Source: Inia geoffrensis
Lineage: Eukaryota; Chordata; Mammalia; Artiodactyla; Iniidae
Assembly: GCA_036417435.1 (NCBI GenBank)
Contig: CM070899.1
Span: 148,628,237 to 148,692,236, forward strand
Length of the DNA stretch: 64,000 nt
Direction: 5' to 3'
The notes under the pieces are model-generated. The model did not search any database and was not told the DNA's origin. It worked only from the letters and a program-made list of their open reading frames with translations. Of this stretch, positions 23,715-35,210 are shown one piece after another. The position numbers and the translations under genes were made by a program. How positions within the stretch are numbered: the first letter of the stretch is position 1; the number at the start of each line of letters is the position of its first letter.

Positions 23715-24165
23715 TGTTTGTTTTGTTTCGTATACATTACTCTGAGATATTTTCCAGTGTCAACGACCGATTCCCTGTGGACACCAGTTGGGTGGGTAAC
23801 CTACATATCAATTCAATTTGACACTAACTACCTGGGGTTAGCACAGTTCCTGCAAGTTAAAGGCTCAGTCCCACAACGCTAATCCTACATCAGATGTCAG
23901 TTGCAAATCCTGAAGCCACTGGGACTTCTAGCTAACTGGCTATCAAACCACAGGTTCCCACAACCCCCTCCTAAGGTTCAAAAATTTATTAGAATGGCTC
24001 AGAGATGGGGAAACACTTTAGTTATATCTACTACTTTATTATAAAGGATACAACTCAGAAACAAACAGATGAAAGAGATGCATAGGGAAAATTATGGGGG
24101 CGGGTATTCTGTGCAGAAATTCTATGCCCTCTAAGGGTGTGCCACAAGCATAAACATGTAGTTCA
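23715..24165 (-). repeat. LTR-like insert in old L1
   Basis: Unrelated to L1 and flanked by L1 ORF2 on both sides. It contains CACAGGTTCCCACAACCCCC, GGTTCAAAAATTTATTAGAA, CTTTATTATAAAGGATACAA and ATGCCCTCTAAGGGTGTGCC, which I associate with mammalian ERV-type LTRs in reverse. The orientation call rests on a TTTATTATAAAGG block that would read as an AATAAA-like signal on the minus strand. L1 sequence of some 450 bp is missing at the site. Confidence 0.5.
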
Positions 24166-25601
24166 ATGGGATAGAATTGAGAGTTCAGAAATAAACCCAG
24201 ATTATCTATGGTCACTTGATTTTCAACAATGGTGTTGAGGCTATTCAATGTAGGAAAATGGTCTGATCAAAAAATGCTGCTGGGACAACTGGATATGCAC
24301 ATGGAAAAGAATGAAGTTTCACCTGCTACTTTTACTTTATATAAAAATATTATCTCAAAATGGGTCAAAAACATAAATGTAAAAGCTAAAGCTATAAAGC
24401 TCTTAGGAAAAAACATGAGGGTAAATTTTCATAACTTTTTATTTGGCAACAGATTCTTAACAAAACACATCCAAAAAAATAAATTGAACTTCTTCAAAAG
24501 TAAAAACGATTTTTGCTTCAAAAGATACCATAAAGAAAGTGAAAAACAACCCAGAACAAGGAAGAAAATATTTGCAGATAAAATAAGGAACTGGTATAAA
24601 GAATATATAAAGAACTCTCAAAACTCGATGATAATAAGACAAAGAATCCAATTTAAAAATGGACAAAGTAACTTGTTAAACATTTCTCCAAATACAATAT
24701 ACAAACGACCAATCAGCACACGAAAAGACGGTCAACATCATTACTGATCACGGAACTGCAAATCAAAATTGTATTAGATATACCCCATACTCACTAGATA
24801 GCTATAATCAAAAAGACAGATAATACCAAATGTTGTGGCTAGGATGTGGAGAAATTGGAACCCTCATACATTGCTAGTGTAAATGTAAAATGGTGTAGAC
24901 ATTTTGGAAAAGAGGCTACGGGTCCTCAGAAACTTAAAGTTTACATTTGACCCAGCAATTCCACTTTTAGATATACACTCAAAAGAAATTAAACCATATG
25001 TCCACATTAAACATGTATATAAATGTTCCTAACTGCATTTTTCATAATAGCCAAAAGATAGAGACAACCTACGTTGTCCATCAACTGATGAATGAATATA
25101 CAAAATTTGGTAAATCCATGCAATTGAATATCGGTTAGCCATAAAAAGGATAAAGAACTGATACATGCTACAATGTGGATGAACCTTGAAAACATGATGC
25201 TAAGTGAAAGGAGTCAGTCACAAAAAAACACAAGTTGTTTTATTCCATTTATACAAAATGTTCAGGATAGGCAAATTTTCAGAGACAGCATAAATTAGTG
25301 GTTGTCTAGGACCGAGGCTGCTGGGAGAGGCAGGGAGAAGATGGGCAGAAACTACTAATGCTTATGGAGTTTCTTTCTGAGGTGGTGAAAATGTTCTAAA
25401 ATTCATTGTGGTGATGGTTGCTGCTCTGTGAACATATTAAAAACTACTGAATTGTGTATTTAAATCAGTGACTTGTATGGTGTGTTCACTATATCCCAAT
25501 AAAGCTGTCATTTAAAAAATTATATAAATTAACCCTTCACCACAATTTTTCTGTCTTTGATCTGTACTTGAATATCTAGGAGAAACATGAAGTTATCAAT
25601 T

Positions 25602-25848
25602 TTATTTATTTATTTATTTATCTATTTATTTGTGTTTGGTTGCGTTGGGTCTTCGTTGCTGTGTGCAGGCTTTCTCTAGTTGCAGTGAGCGGGGCCACAA
25701 GCTCAGTAGTTGTGGCTCATGGGCTCGGTAGCTGTGGAGCATGGGCTTAGTTGCTCACGCATGTGGGATCTTCCCGGACCAGGGCTCGAACCCATGTCCC
25801 CTGCATTGGCAGGCAGATTCTTAACCACTGCACTACCAGGGAAGTCCC
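25602..25848 (-). mobile_element. CHR-1-type SINE
   Basis: (TTTA)n tail, GTTTGGTTGCGTTGGGTCTTC, GTTGTGGCTCATGGGCTCGG and the ACTACCAGGGAAGTCCC head, all reversed. TSD TGAAGTTATCAATT at 25588-25601 and 25849-25862 is perfect over 14 bp. Confidence 0.96.
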
Positions 25849-25862
25849 TGAAGTTATCAATT

Positions 25863-26205
25863 CTAAGGAAAGAAGAACATCACTATTTTCACCTAGACGT
25901 GGAAGAGTTGTACTCCAGATTTAAAACTTAAAAGATATTTTCCTTTTGTTTTTCAAGTCCAACACTATGAATAAATTTCACGTGTGAATAAAGCATTTCA
26001 TGTTTTGTGTGTCACTCAGTTAGGCCTGCATGTATATCTAAACAGACTAAGGATGCAGTTCTAAATTAGGCAGCTAATTATTTATTTAAGGGGGAACCTA
26101 AGCGAATACAACACAAAGAAAGAATTACAACTATTTACACAGAATCTATCAAAGTTTCATTGGATAATTAAGAGTTTGCCTATTCCACTGTGAGGAAAGT
26201 TGATT
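25863..26205. other. No recognisable feature
   Basis: A/T-rich spacer. Confidence 0.4.
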
Positions 26206-26350
26206 AATGGAATCATGGAAAATTAGGGCTGGGAGAAACCCTAGAGATCATCCAATCCAAATGATTAATTCTAGAACAATAAGGGTACTGAAACCCAGAA
26301 AGGGGAAATGTTCTGCTCAAGGTCATTTGGGCAAAGCTAGGCCATGTTTT
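26206..26350 (+). repeat. Ancient interspersed repeat, family uncertain
   Basis: GGAAAATTAGGGCTGGGAGAA, CCCTAGAGATCATCCAATCC, then CCCAGAAAGGGGAAATGTTC and CTCAAGGTCATTTGGGCAAA is a familiar mammal-wide arrangement, but I cannot assign the family. A weaker relative may lie near 63350-63400. Confidence 0.5.
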
Positions 26351-27925
26351 CAGACTTTTTTTTTCTTCTGAGCTAGATATGCAGCTATAGATAAGAGAAT
26401 TTCAAAGTTATGTTGATTAAAAAGAAGGCTTTTGGGAAAAGACTGTAGACTATTCCAACACAGGGAAAACCTACCATCAAATAAAAATTATTCATACATT
26501 TAAAGTCTAGGTCTAATATTAACAGAAGCCACATATTTACATTTATTTGTGTTCTAAACAGAATATTTCAGTTAATGTTCATGCAGAGGAAATAGGAAGG
26601 AAAAGAAACCTTGTATTAGTGACTTTGGCAGGGGGGACAGTTGAAAAGGAACCTGGAATATTTAGAAAAACCATGAATTCAGCAAGGAGGAATAGAAGCA
26701 GCCTAGGAAAGCTGATCAGGAGCTGATTGTAGAACATTCTAATTATTAGAAAGGTCAGCCTTACATTGATTAAAAAGCTGCTTGCCTGAAACTTTCAGCC
26801 ATTAATCCTAGTTCTTCTCTCTCGATCAATGCAGAATAAATTTGTTTCCTTTTCCACAAAATAGCCTTTAATATTAAAATTTTTTTCCATGTTTCCTTTA
26901 ATTATCTTTTCTCTAAATCAATCATCTCCTGGTCTGTCAATAAATCCTCATACTTTCAGAACAACCACAGTTTCAGCCACCCTTCTGTTATATTCTCATT
27001 TTACATTGTGATTTGCAGGCATTAATTGTAATTTTTAGCCCAAATATTCCACCCTCTAGTCTAGTGCTCTCTCTCTCCCTGTCTCTCTCTCTCTTCTATC
27101 TCTTTCTTCCTATTTCACAGCACTATTATAAGATCAATTAAGATCATAGATGTGAAATGGCTTTGAAAATTACCAAGGTATATACATTTACACTTATTTA
27201 ATAATCCTATCAACTCCTTTCATTTTTAGTGAATTGCAAATTCTTATCTCAAGAATACTCCTTTGATACATAAGGAAATGGTGAAGGGAATCCTTAAAGT
27301 GGAAGTCCCAAACCTCAACTAGTTAAAGTCTACCTTCACTATTTTTGCCATCCCTGCATAACACCTGTATAATTACTTATATTTTTCATTCAATTCACTT
27401 TTCTACATAAGTAATAATAAACATAAGATCAGTCATGATTTTGATGGGCTTAAGTTCTTTTTTTCCTGATAAATAAAATGTATAACAATTAAAACTGAAA
27501 ATATTGTTGACATACAGTGTAAAATCAATTTACATATCCCTAGTTTAAGTCATCTGCACTTTAGGAAGTACTGGTCAACTGAAAAGTCCTGGAGAGAGAA
27601 CTCTGGGGTTAGTCTCCACTCTCCTGTGGAGACTAACCCCAGAGTTAATAAGACATTAGCTTATTAGAACAGATTAGAATAAATTCCCCATATTTATTAC
27701 CTGGATTCTTGGAAGTAACAATGACCTGACCCTGTAAATTTGAAATATTTGGGGAATCGCATTGGTCGTGCCATTTGTCTAGAGGTTGAGTATGGGGCCA
27801 CCACGTCAGAAATGACAGAAATCAGGAAAAGGGGAAAGCTAGAGTCATCATGTGCAGTGAGGCAGTGACCTTACGAGGGCAGGACCTTATATTTATGTTG
27901 TTCTCCACAGTATCCTAAATCTGAT
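26351..27925. other. Unassigned; CT tract and a perfect hairpin
   Basis: No gene or named repeat in 1.6 kb. 27065-27115 is a CTCTCTCT-rich low-complexity tract. 27599-27646 is a perfect inverted repeat, listed separately. Confidence 0.5.
27599..27646. repeat. Perfect 21-bp inverted repeat with 6-nt loop
   Basis: Arms 27599-27619 and 27626-27646 are exact reverse complements over 21 bp, with loop TCTCCT at 27620-27625; pairing stops abruptly at both ends. It would fold as a strong hairpin on either strand. It is too short for a typical pre-miRNA stem and looks like a local inverted duplication. Confidence 0.97.
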
Positions 27926-27929
27926 CATT

Positions 27930-28085
27930 GCTCTTGGCATGTAATCCATGCCCACTTTACATGGGGTAGATACCATTATTTTCTGAGAGATTTTATTTAT
28001 TTGCTCAGGGACCAATGACAAACAGGTGCCAGAACTAGGACTCAAAACTAGCTCTGTATAACTCCAAAGCTCTTACTGTTTCTCC
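27930..28085 (-). repeat. MIR SINE fragment
   Basis: Diverged reverse MIR: CATGCCCACTTTACATGGGG, TGCTCAGGGACCAATGACAA, GGTGCCAGAACTAGGACTCA, CCAAAGCTCTTACTGTTTC. Confidence 0.6.
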
Positions 28086-28089
28086 AGTT

Positions 28090-28724
28090 ATACGGTGTTC
28101 AAGGCCAGCCTTTTTCTACATGGATTAAGAAGAACCTTAATCCATTATCCTGCTGCCAATGGAGAGACATGAATGAAATGGTGTTGTAGGCTAGGAGAGA
28201 CTCTGAGTCCAGTCATGAATCTACTCACTTGACATTTCTGGGGCATAAGACAAACTATGATTCTACCTAAAGTTACTTCTTTCCTAGCAGTTGCCTCAAA
28301 CTCACGTTTCTGAGTAGAAAAGGGCTGACTTGACAAAGGGAAATAGGAGGAAACATTTCATCCTCATTGAATTAACTTAAAAAAAACTTCCAACCCTCAG
28401 ATCATCTTAACGGTATAAAATTATAACGGGCGTATCATGGATAAACTGCTAATTTTATTTGAGCAAAGTTTTTTTCTTGAACAAATAAAATTTTGTAATA
28501 GTGAGAAAGGAAGTAAAGAAGAAAGGGAGGAGGGAGGCTAAGAGCAGGATTCTGGATAAAGAACACCTCTGAAGAACCCCTCAGCAACCATGATCTCACG
28601 TCTTCCTCCTAAAAGTTCTGCACTTTGACAGGACCAATAAAACACAGTCTGCTTTTTATCCCTGAGTTTATGAACACATTTTACAGTGATTATAATTGAT
28701 AATTTGTATTATTGAAAACTTTCA
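28090..28724. other. No recognisable feature
   Basis: Unique-looking sequence; a short GGAAGGAAGTAAAGAAGAAAGG-like purine stretch near 28505-28540. Confidence 0.4.
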
Positions 28725-29150
28725 AGGTATTTTTACACTATGTGAGCCTCAGGGAAATCCAATGATATAGGTGAACCAAGACTTTTTTTTTTTTTTTTTG
28801 CAGTACGCACACCTCTCACTGTTGTGGCCTCTCCCGTTGCGGAGCACAGGCTCCGGACGCGCAGGCTCAGCGGCCATGGCTCACGGGCCCAGCCGCTCCG
28901 CGGCATGTGGGATCTTCCTGAACTGGGGCACGAACCAATGTCCCCTGCATCAGCAGGCAGACTCTCAACCACTGCGCCACCAGGGAAGCCCATATTATTT
29001 TTGCTTTTAGATAAGGTATTGGGGTCTCAGAAAGATCAAGTGTACCCCACCCCGAACCAACACACATATCACGCTTGTGACTCAAGGAACAAGAACCCCT
29101 CAGACTCCAGATTCAGTAGTATTCCTGTTACTATATCATGCAAATTGTTC
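28725..29150 (-). repeat. Probable MIR split by a SINE
   Basis: Left part 28725-28782 (CACTATGTGAGCCTCAGGGA) and right part 28992-29150 (TAGATAAGGTATTGGGGTCT, CCTCAGACTCCAGATTCAGT) are compatible with one minus-strand MIR interrupted by the CHR SINE. Divergence is high. Confidence 0.45.
28783..28991 (-). mobile_element. CHR-2-type SINE
   Basis: Poly(T), then the reverse SINE consensus ending CCACCAGGGAAGCCC. No clear TSD was found (AGGTGAACCAAGAC on the left versus ATATTATTTTTGC on the right), unlike most other copies here. Confidence 0.94.
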
Positions 29151-29151
29151 T

Positions 29152-30735
29152 GTTTTAAATAAATTTTTTTTTTGGTATCTGTCATTTATTTAAACTTGAA
29201 CAAATATGTATCAAGGAGATACAGTGTTCCAAGGTTACTGTAGCAAAAAATAGCAAAGTTACTCTTCATTACATTCTAGTGTAGGAAGTCAAACGATAAA
29301 CAAAAAACCAGATGAAAATGTAGTAAGTCAGAAAGTAATAAGTGAGATGAAGGGGGAAAAAAAAAAAAGCCAGGTAAGGGGATAACAAGACCAGAGAGAA
29401 AAATGGGAGAAGTTGTAATTTTATATATTTAGAAATAGAATATATTTCATATGTTGATGGAATACAACCCATTTAATAGAAGTTGGGGAAAGACTATAGA
29501 AATGCTACCCTTGAGTCTTACTAGTAATAGTGAAACAAACTGGCAGAGTAGGAGTACTGCATTTGTTAAGACCCATGGATCCTAGTATAATCCATAAGAA
29601 GCTCATATTTAGAGTAGACCATAGTTCCAATTCTGAATGGATCCTAACTCAGACCTCCAGAAAGATTCATTGCCTATCCTGCATTTTACTTCTCATATTT
29701 GGGAAGAATGCGCTAATGATAAGGAATATCCTGGAAACTAAGGCTGTGTCTAGATAGAGCTTTCCAGAGAGAAATTAATCATCCATAAAAGAAGTGCTTG
29801 TCATAAGAAGAGCAGACATGGGATTCTGGAGCACACTGAGGTTTACATTACCACTGTGGCTCAATGCATCATCTGTCACTTTCTAGGGCAAGGCGGGCAT
29901 CAAGGGGTGACAGATTACAGGACCTTAGAAAGCCCTCCAGCTGACCAACCTAATTACCCTCAACTCTCTTGCAGCCATCTGTCAAAGTGTTCTGAAACAG
30001 GCACCTTGGAGCCTAGGAGACAGCACTTTCACATTCCATTTTCTCGGTCATCCTCTAGCACGTCATGTTGAAGTCTCTATATTCTCAACGGAGAAGTAGA
30101 GAGTCTACTTCCAAGCCCTCCTGATATATCACAAAAATTCAAGAGATTAAATAACACAGAGAAAAGAAAGGAACTGATCTTCTCTCTTTAAATTGTACTC
30201 AGCCTGTAATGTATCAAGAATCTGCTAAACTCAAAAGCACCTACTATGTACTAAGTCTTCAGCTAGATGTTTTCCACAGGACTCCTCTACCTTGTCTCCC
30301 TTTAAAAGTCTACCTACCTCTTCAATTTCTGTTCACAAGGGCAGTTTACTTTTTAGAACAGAGACAGCAAATACTATGTTCAATTTTCCTGTTGACTTTG
30401 GTCAATTAATCATGCCTACTTGGAGTACCACGTGGAAGAGCATGGGGTTCATTCAGTTCATTGGAAATTAGTGCCGTGATTGATTAGCCATGTCTACCAT
30501 GGTCTCAGGAGATAAAAGATTCAGAACTAGTGTTGTGATTGAGAAGAGTGTTTGAAGAACAATAACAACAACAACAAAAATGCAGGTACTTGGGTAGTTT
30601 TTAAAGTACTCAGAAACATTTCAGTGATCACGGGCATTTTGGATTTCAAATCTGGTTAAGGGTCCAAAATAGGCTAAGCTTAATCATCACAAATTTCAGG
30701 CATGAAAATAACTCAGGGGTCTTTTTTGGTCCTTC
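29152..30735. other. No recognisable feature
   Basis: 1.6 kb of unique-looking sequence; short T and A runs at 29162-29174 and 29357-29368. Open frames are all below 80 codons. Confidence 0.45.
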
Positions 30736-30739
30736 AACC

Positions 30740-30960
30740 TTGAGTTCACATTCTATTTCTGTGACTTATCAGCTGTGAGATTTTGATAACTTATTTATTA
30801 TCTGTGCTACTCAATTCACTCATATGCTAACTAATAATATGGAAAATACCAGCCTTTCACTGATGTTCAGATTAATTGAGGTCATGGATGTACGTATTCA
30901 GCACAGAGCCTGGCAGAGGTTAGGAAATGGTGGTTATTATTATACTTAAACATAATTTAA
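30740..30960 (+). repeat. MIR SINE
   Basis: Plus-strand MIR: TTCTGTGACTTATCAGCTGT, GAGATTTTGATAACTTATTT, CTCAATTCACTCATATGCTA, ATTGAGGTCATGGATGTACG, CAGCACAGAGCCTGGCAGAG, then GTGGTTATTATTATAC. Confidence 0.85.
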
Positions 30961-31233
30961 GGTACAATAAATCATTATTTTTTCTGTACATTTGAAATAC
31001 TTTATTACTCTCCTGTGGAATTAGTACACTGTATTATAGTTTTACTTTTTAACATATATACACGTATAGGCATTTATAAATGTATGGTCATCAATAACAG
31101 CAGGCATGCATTGACTTGCTCTTCCATTCCATTCCTGATAAAATTATTTAAAAGCTTTCCACTTTCCTGAAGACTTTCATGTTCTCTTCCCTTTCATTCA
31201 AAACATAGCTTTGCCTTTTGTTTCAGAGGGATA

Positions 31234-31268
31234 AAGAGAGAGAGAGAGGGAGAGGGAGAGAGGGAGAG

Positions 31269-31315
<47 letters not shown>
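31234..31315. repeat. (GA)n microsatellite
   Basis: About 80 bp of GA/GGA repeat, uninterrupted over the last 40 bp. It produces a spurious Arg/Glu open frame at 31218-31424. Confidence 0.97.
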
Positions 31316-31319
31316 CAGG

Positions 31320-32045
31320 GCGCAAGCATGGGAGAGAGAAAAGAATCCATTGGACAAGACATTTAACATCTCAACTCAACAACTACCTGTGCCAACACCT
31401 ACATTTCATCCTTTATTTCTGTGATAAACAAAATCTAAAGTCAAAACTCCAGCTGTGCTCTGGATTCTGTCCATTCCATCAACCTAGAGGATTTTACTCC
31501 TTTAGTTATCCTTTCTCCTATGTCTTCAAGTTCTTAACCATTAATGGATCTTTTCCATAAACCACGAAACACACTCTAATCTCTCCCTTTCTATACACAA
31601 TGAAAAAACAAAAACCCCAAAGTCTTCCCTCGATATCCATCTCCTCCTCGTGTTGCTACTTTATGTTTCTGCTTTCCTTTATACAATTCTTCTTAAAATA
31701 ATTATCTATGCTTATTGCCTATGTTTTTCACCTCTAAGGAAAGTTTGGTAAGGCTACTGGGGACTCCACCGTTAGCCATTAGCTGAGAGCAGCCCCAGGG
31801 AAGTGCACCCTTGGTGAAAATGAAGCCATAGATTTCAGAGAACACCAGCTGGAGCCCTTGGTTCCCTGCAGTCAGAGGTCTGAGATGTGGATTCCCATGG
31901 CTGTCACACTCAGAGATCATATTAAGTGCTTGTTAATTTTTGACTTTAGATCGATATGCAGACTATTAAAACAGTGTGGCATTATATAGCATGTGACTTG
32001 GTGGCTACTTTAGATTGAGTGGTCATTTAAATCAAAATCTGAAGA
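31320..32045. other. No recognisable feature
   Basis: Unique-looking sequence of ordinary complexity. Confidence 0.4.
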
Positions 32046-32049
32046 AGCC

Positions 32050-32345
32050 AATCACATAAAAGTTGGAGAGAACAGCATGCCAAGAAGAGTGTATCAGTTG
32101 AAAAACCTATAAGGCAAGAGGAGCTTGACATAGTGAGAAAACAGGAAAAAATGTTAATTTGGCTAGATCACAGTCAGCAAATAAAAGAGGAGTGCAGGAT
32201 GCAATGAGGATGGAAGAGAGGCAGCAGATACTAATGGCATCATAAGCTAGGATAAAAAGCTAGCGGGAAAACTTTGGATTTTTTTCTAAGTACCATGTAA
32301 GAAGCCACTTAAGACTTTTAATTAGAGGAGAGATGTATTTGGGAT
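32050..32345 (-). repeat. L2 LINE fragment
   Basis: GAGAACAGCATGCCAAGAAG, then AGGAGTGCAGGATGCAATGA and AGCCACTTAAGACTTTTAAT parallel the better preserved minus-strand L2 at 54590-55080. Diverged and non-coding. Confidence 0.5.
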
Positions 32346-32678
32346 TTACATTTTAACATATCATTTAATATTAGAAACCATATAAATATCCATGACCAGA
32401 GGACTGGTTTATCCATACAATAGACTGTTACATAACTGTTCAAAAGGCTGAAGAGGCCCCATATGCACTGGTATAGAATTATGATTGAAATATAATGCTT
32501 AGTCAAAATTTGAGATATGGAACAGCTTGAATAATATGATATCACTTGTGTAAAATATTAATATGTACATGGTACTCTCTGGGAGTTTGAACTAGAAACT
32601 GGTAGCAGTGATTGCCTCTGAGAAGGGACCTGGTTAACTGGATGACAGGGATTGAAGGGAGACTCACTTTTTGTTTCT

Positions 32679-32872
32679 TTTCAGTATGTGAGCCTCTCAC
32701 TGTTGTGGCCTCTCCCGTTGCGGAGCACAGGTTCCAGACGCGCAGGCTCAGTGGCCATGGTTCACGGGCCCAGTCGCTCCGTGGCATGTGGGATCCTCCC
32801 GGACCGGGGCAAGAACCCGTGTCCCCTGCATTGGCAGGTGGACTCTCAACCACTGCGCCACCAGGGAAGCCC
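32679..32872 (-). mobile_element. CHR-2-type SINE
   Basis: Reverse SINE consensus from CAGTATGTGAGCC to CCACCAGGGAAGCCC; the tail is eroded (TTGTTTCTTTT). It sits in the poly(T) of an earlier retroinsertion, with CACTTTTT on both sides (32666-32672 region and 32873-32880). Confidence 0.93.
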
Positions 32873-32880
32873 CACTTTTT

Positions 32881-33080
32881 TTTTTTTTTATTCCAACAGA
32901 AAGTCACAAAAATTATAATCATCCTAATCAGTTCACTCAGTCCCATGTAATTAATTTTTTTTCCATCTTGATCTTTTGTTAGCACTTTTATGAGTTCATT
33001 AGTTTTCCATTAGAGTTATGAAAATGCTTATTCATTCAGTTCAGCAGTACAGTCAGTTACCAGAAACCTGTACTTGTCAG
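32881..33080 (-). mobile_element. Small polyadenylated retroinsertion of unknown origin
   Basis: About 190 bp between a T14 run (32876-32890, a poly(A) tail on the minus strand, preceded by an AATAAA-like TTTATTCC) and the right member of a perfect 17-bp TSD. The TSD AGGGAGACTCACTTTTT lies at 32656-32672 and 33081-33097. These are the marks of L1-mediated retroposition. The sequence is not one I know; it resembles 4200-4270. Confidence 0.7.
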
Positions 33081-33319
33081 AGGGAGACTCACTTTTTAAT
33101 ACACCCTTTAGTGCTTTTTGGATTTTGCAAACATGTTCCTGTGTTAGTAAATCAATTAAATTAAAATTTAATATGCTAGAATAATAAATTACTATCCAAA
33201 TGGACCACCAAATAGGCATCTACAATAAAGAATCATATCTTAAGCTCTAGACATGTTTATCTGATAGGTTACTGGTGTCCACACTTGGAAGGAATTTATT
33301 AAGCTCAACATAACTAAAA

Positions 33320-33548
33320 CTAAATCACGATCTCATTTTATCTTTCAAGTTTTGGCTAAAACATCACTTATTCAGAGACTTCTTCCTTGGCTAGTTATGT
33401 ACTCTCTATGCCCTGGGACTGTGGGGTTTCTGTTTATCCCCCCTAGAGTGTGCATTTCACATAGCATCAGCCATGACCCACCTGCTAATCTGCATCCTCA
33501 TTGCCTAACACAGACCATGGTTCAAGAAATATTTGTGATTTAATAAAG
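33320..33548 (+). repeat. L2 LINE 3' fragment
   Basis: Typical L2 order in plus orientation: AAAACATCACTTATTCAGAG, ACTTCTTCCTTGGCTAG, TAGAGTGTGCATTTCACATA, CCTAACACAGACCATGGTTC, AAGAAATATTTGTGATT. Confidence 0.75.
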
Positions 33549-33689
33549 ACAGTCTTTCATAAATCATATGATAAGATAACCAACACATCATTAACTGGAC
33601 TGAAACACCACTTAGAGAAGTATTTTATAGGTTTGCTACCTGTTGGGAAAAGTATTATATTTTCTTTCATTCATTCTTTATTCTTCTTT

Positions 33690-34298
33690 TTTTAAAATTG
33701 AAGTATAATTGGCTTACAATATTATTCTAATTGCAGATGTATATCATAGTGATTCAAGATTTTTATACATTACAAAATCTTCACCATAATAAGTCTAGTT
33801 ACCTGTCACTATACAAAGTTATTACAATATTATTGACTATATTTCCTATGCTGTACATTACATCCCCATGATTTACTCATTTATTCATTGTATAATTGGA
33901 AGGTTTTCCTTCTTAATCTTCCTCATCTATTTGATCCATCTCCCCCCACACCACCACTCTAGAAACCACATTTTTTAATGAATCTATGAGTCTGTTTCTA
34001 CTTTGTTATGTTTGTTTTGTTTTATTAAATTCCACATATAAGTGCAATCATACGTTTGTCTTTCTGTCTACATTATTTACTTAGCATAATACCCTCTAGG
34101 TCCATCCGTGTTGTCACAAATGGCAAGATTTCATTCTATTTTATGGCTGAGTAATATTCCAGTGTGTGTATGTGTGTATGTGTGTGTGTGTATTCCACCT
34201 TTTCTTTACCCATCCATCTATTGATGGGCACTCAGGTTGCTTCTATGCCTTTGCTATTGTAAATAATGTTGCAGTGAACATAGAGGTGCATAAATATT
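33690..34298 (-). mobile_element. Old L1, 3' end (part 1 of split element)
   Basis: Reverse of an older L1: AAAATTGAAGTATAATTGGC (3' end), TAGAAACCACATTTTTTAAT, CCTCTAGGTCCATCCGTGTT, GGCTGAGTAATATTCCAGTG and TTGCTATTGTAAATAATGTT, with a GTGT-rich stretch at 34159-34190. It stops inside the ORF2 C-terminal region where a younger L1 begins; the likely 5' continuation is at 36005-38214. Confidence 0.85.
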
Positions 34299-34643
34299 TT
34301 TTTTTAACATCTATATTGGAGTATAATCACTTTACAATGTTGTGTTAGTTTCTGCTATATAACAAAGTCAATCAGCTATATGCATACATATATCCCCACA
34401 TCTCCTCCCTCATGCGTCTCCCTCCCACCCTCCCTATCCCATCCCTCTAGGTGGTCACAAAGCACCGAGCTGATCTCCCTGTGCTATGCGGCTGCTCCCC
34501 ACTAGCTATCTGTTTTACATTTGGTAGTGTATATATGTCAGTGCCACTCTCTCACTTCATCCCAGCTTACCCTTCCCCCTCCCCATGTCCTGAAGTCCAT
34601 TCTCTACGTCTGTGTCTTTATTCCTGTCCTGCCCCTAGGTTCA

Positions 34644-35210
34644 TCAGAACCATTTATTTTTTAGATTCCATATATATATATGTGTTAGCATATGGTATTT
34701 GTTTTTCTCTTTCTGAATTACTTCACTCTGTATGACAGACTCTAGGTCCAACCACCTCACTAAAAATAACTCAATTTCATTTCTCTTTATGGCTGAGTAA
34801 TATTCCATTGTATATATGTGCCATATCTTTATCCATTCATCTGTCAATGGACACTTAGGTTGCTTCCATGTCCTGGCTATTGTAAATAGAGCTGAAATGA
34901 ACATTGTGGTACATGACTCTTTTTGAATTATGGTTTTCTCAGGGTATATGCCCAGTAGTGGGATTGCTGGGTCGTACGGTAGTTCTATTTTCAGTTTTTT
35001 AAGGAACCTCCATACTGTTCTCCACAGTGGCTGTATCAATTTATATTCCCACCCACAGTGCAAGACGGTTCCCTTTTCTCCACACCCTCTCCAACATTTA
35101 TTGTTTGTAGATTTTCTGATGATGGCCATTCTGACCGGTGTGAGGTGATACCTCATTGTAGTTTTTACTTGCATTTCTCTAATGATTAGTGACATTGAGC
35201 ATCCTTTCAT
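34644..35210 (-). pseudogene. L1 ORF2 C-terminus (younger inverted L1)
   Basis: A 188-codon frame holds the ORF2 C-terminal domain: [33 protein letters not shown] and [17 protein letters not shown]. In the Cys cluster [18 protein letters not shown] the last Cys of the C-x3-C-x7-H-x4-C pattern is Tyr. The frame runs slightly past the normal ORF2 end. A further ORF2 piece is open at 35306-35620. Without endonuclease and RT it has no activity. Confidence 0.9.

Larger units (their letters stand above)
21440..25525 (+). mobile_element. Old L1 (L1MA-like), ORF1 to 3' end, with an LTR-like insert
   Basis: Collinear old L1. ORF1 region at 21640-21960 (TTATAAATATGTTCAAAGAA, GAAATGAAAAACTCACTAGA), ORF2 from about 22120 (AAATATGTGGAAATTAAACA) through RT (ATTCAACATTGTGCTGGAG near 23440), and the C-terminal region at 24229-24747, where a 172-codon frame survives (WVKNINVKAKAIKLLGKN), to the 3' end near 25510. 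Stops and indels are frequent. The RT-to-C-terminal part is replaced by foreign sequence at about 23715-24165. Confidence 0.85.
32440..33150 (+). mobile_element. Ancient L1-like 3' UTR, split by an insertion
   Basis: Left part to 32672 (GGTAGCAGTGATTGCCTCTG, GGATGACAGGGATTGAAGGG) and right part from 33081 (TTTTTGGATTTTGCAAACAT) read on as one old 3' UTR once the 408-bp insert is removed. The family assignment is tentative. Confidence 0.5.

Noticed and set aside
27599..27646. Pre-miRNA or rho-independent terminator
   Set aside because: The stem is shorter than typical pre-miRNAs, there is no transcript evidence, and bacterial terminators do not apply in this genome.
31218..31424. Arg/Glu-rich small protein
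   Set aside because: Translation of a (GA)n microsatellite.
32542..32985. 147-codon minus frame
   Set aside because: It reads through a CHR SINE and a small retroinsertion; the middle is translated SINE.
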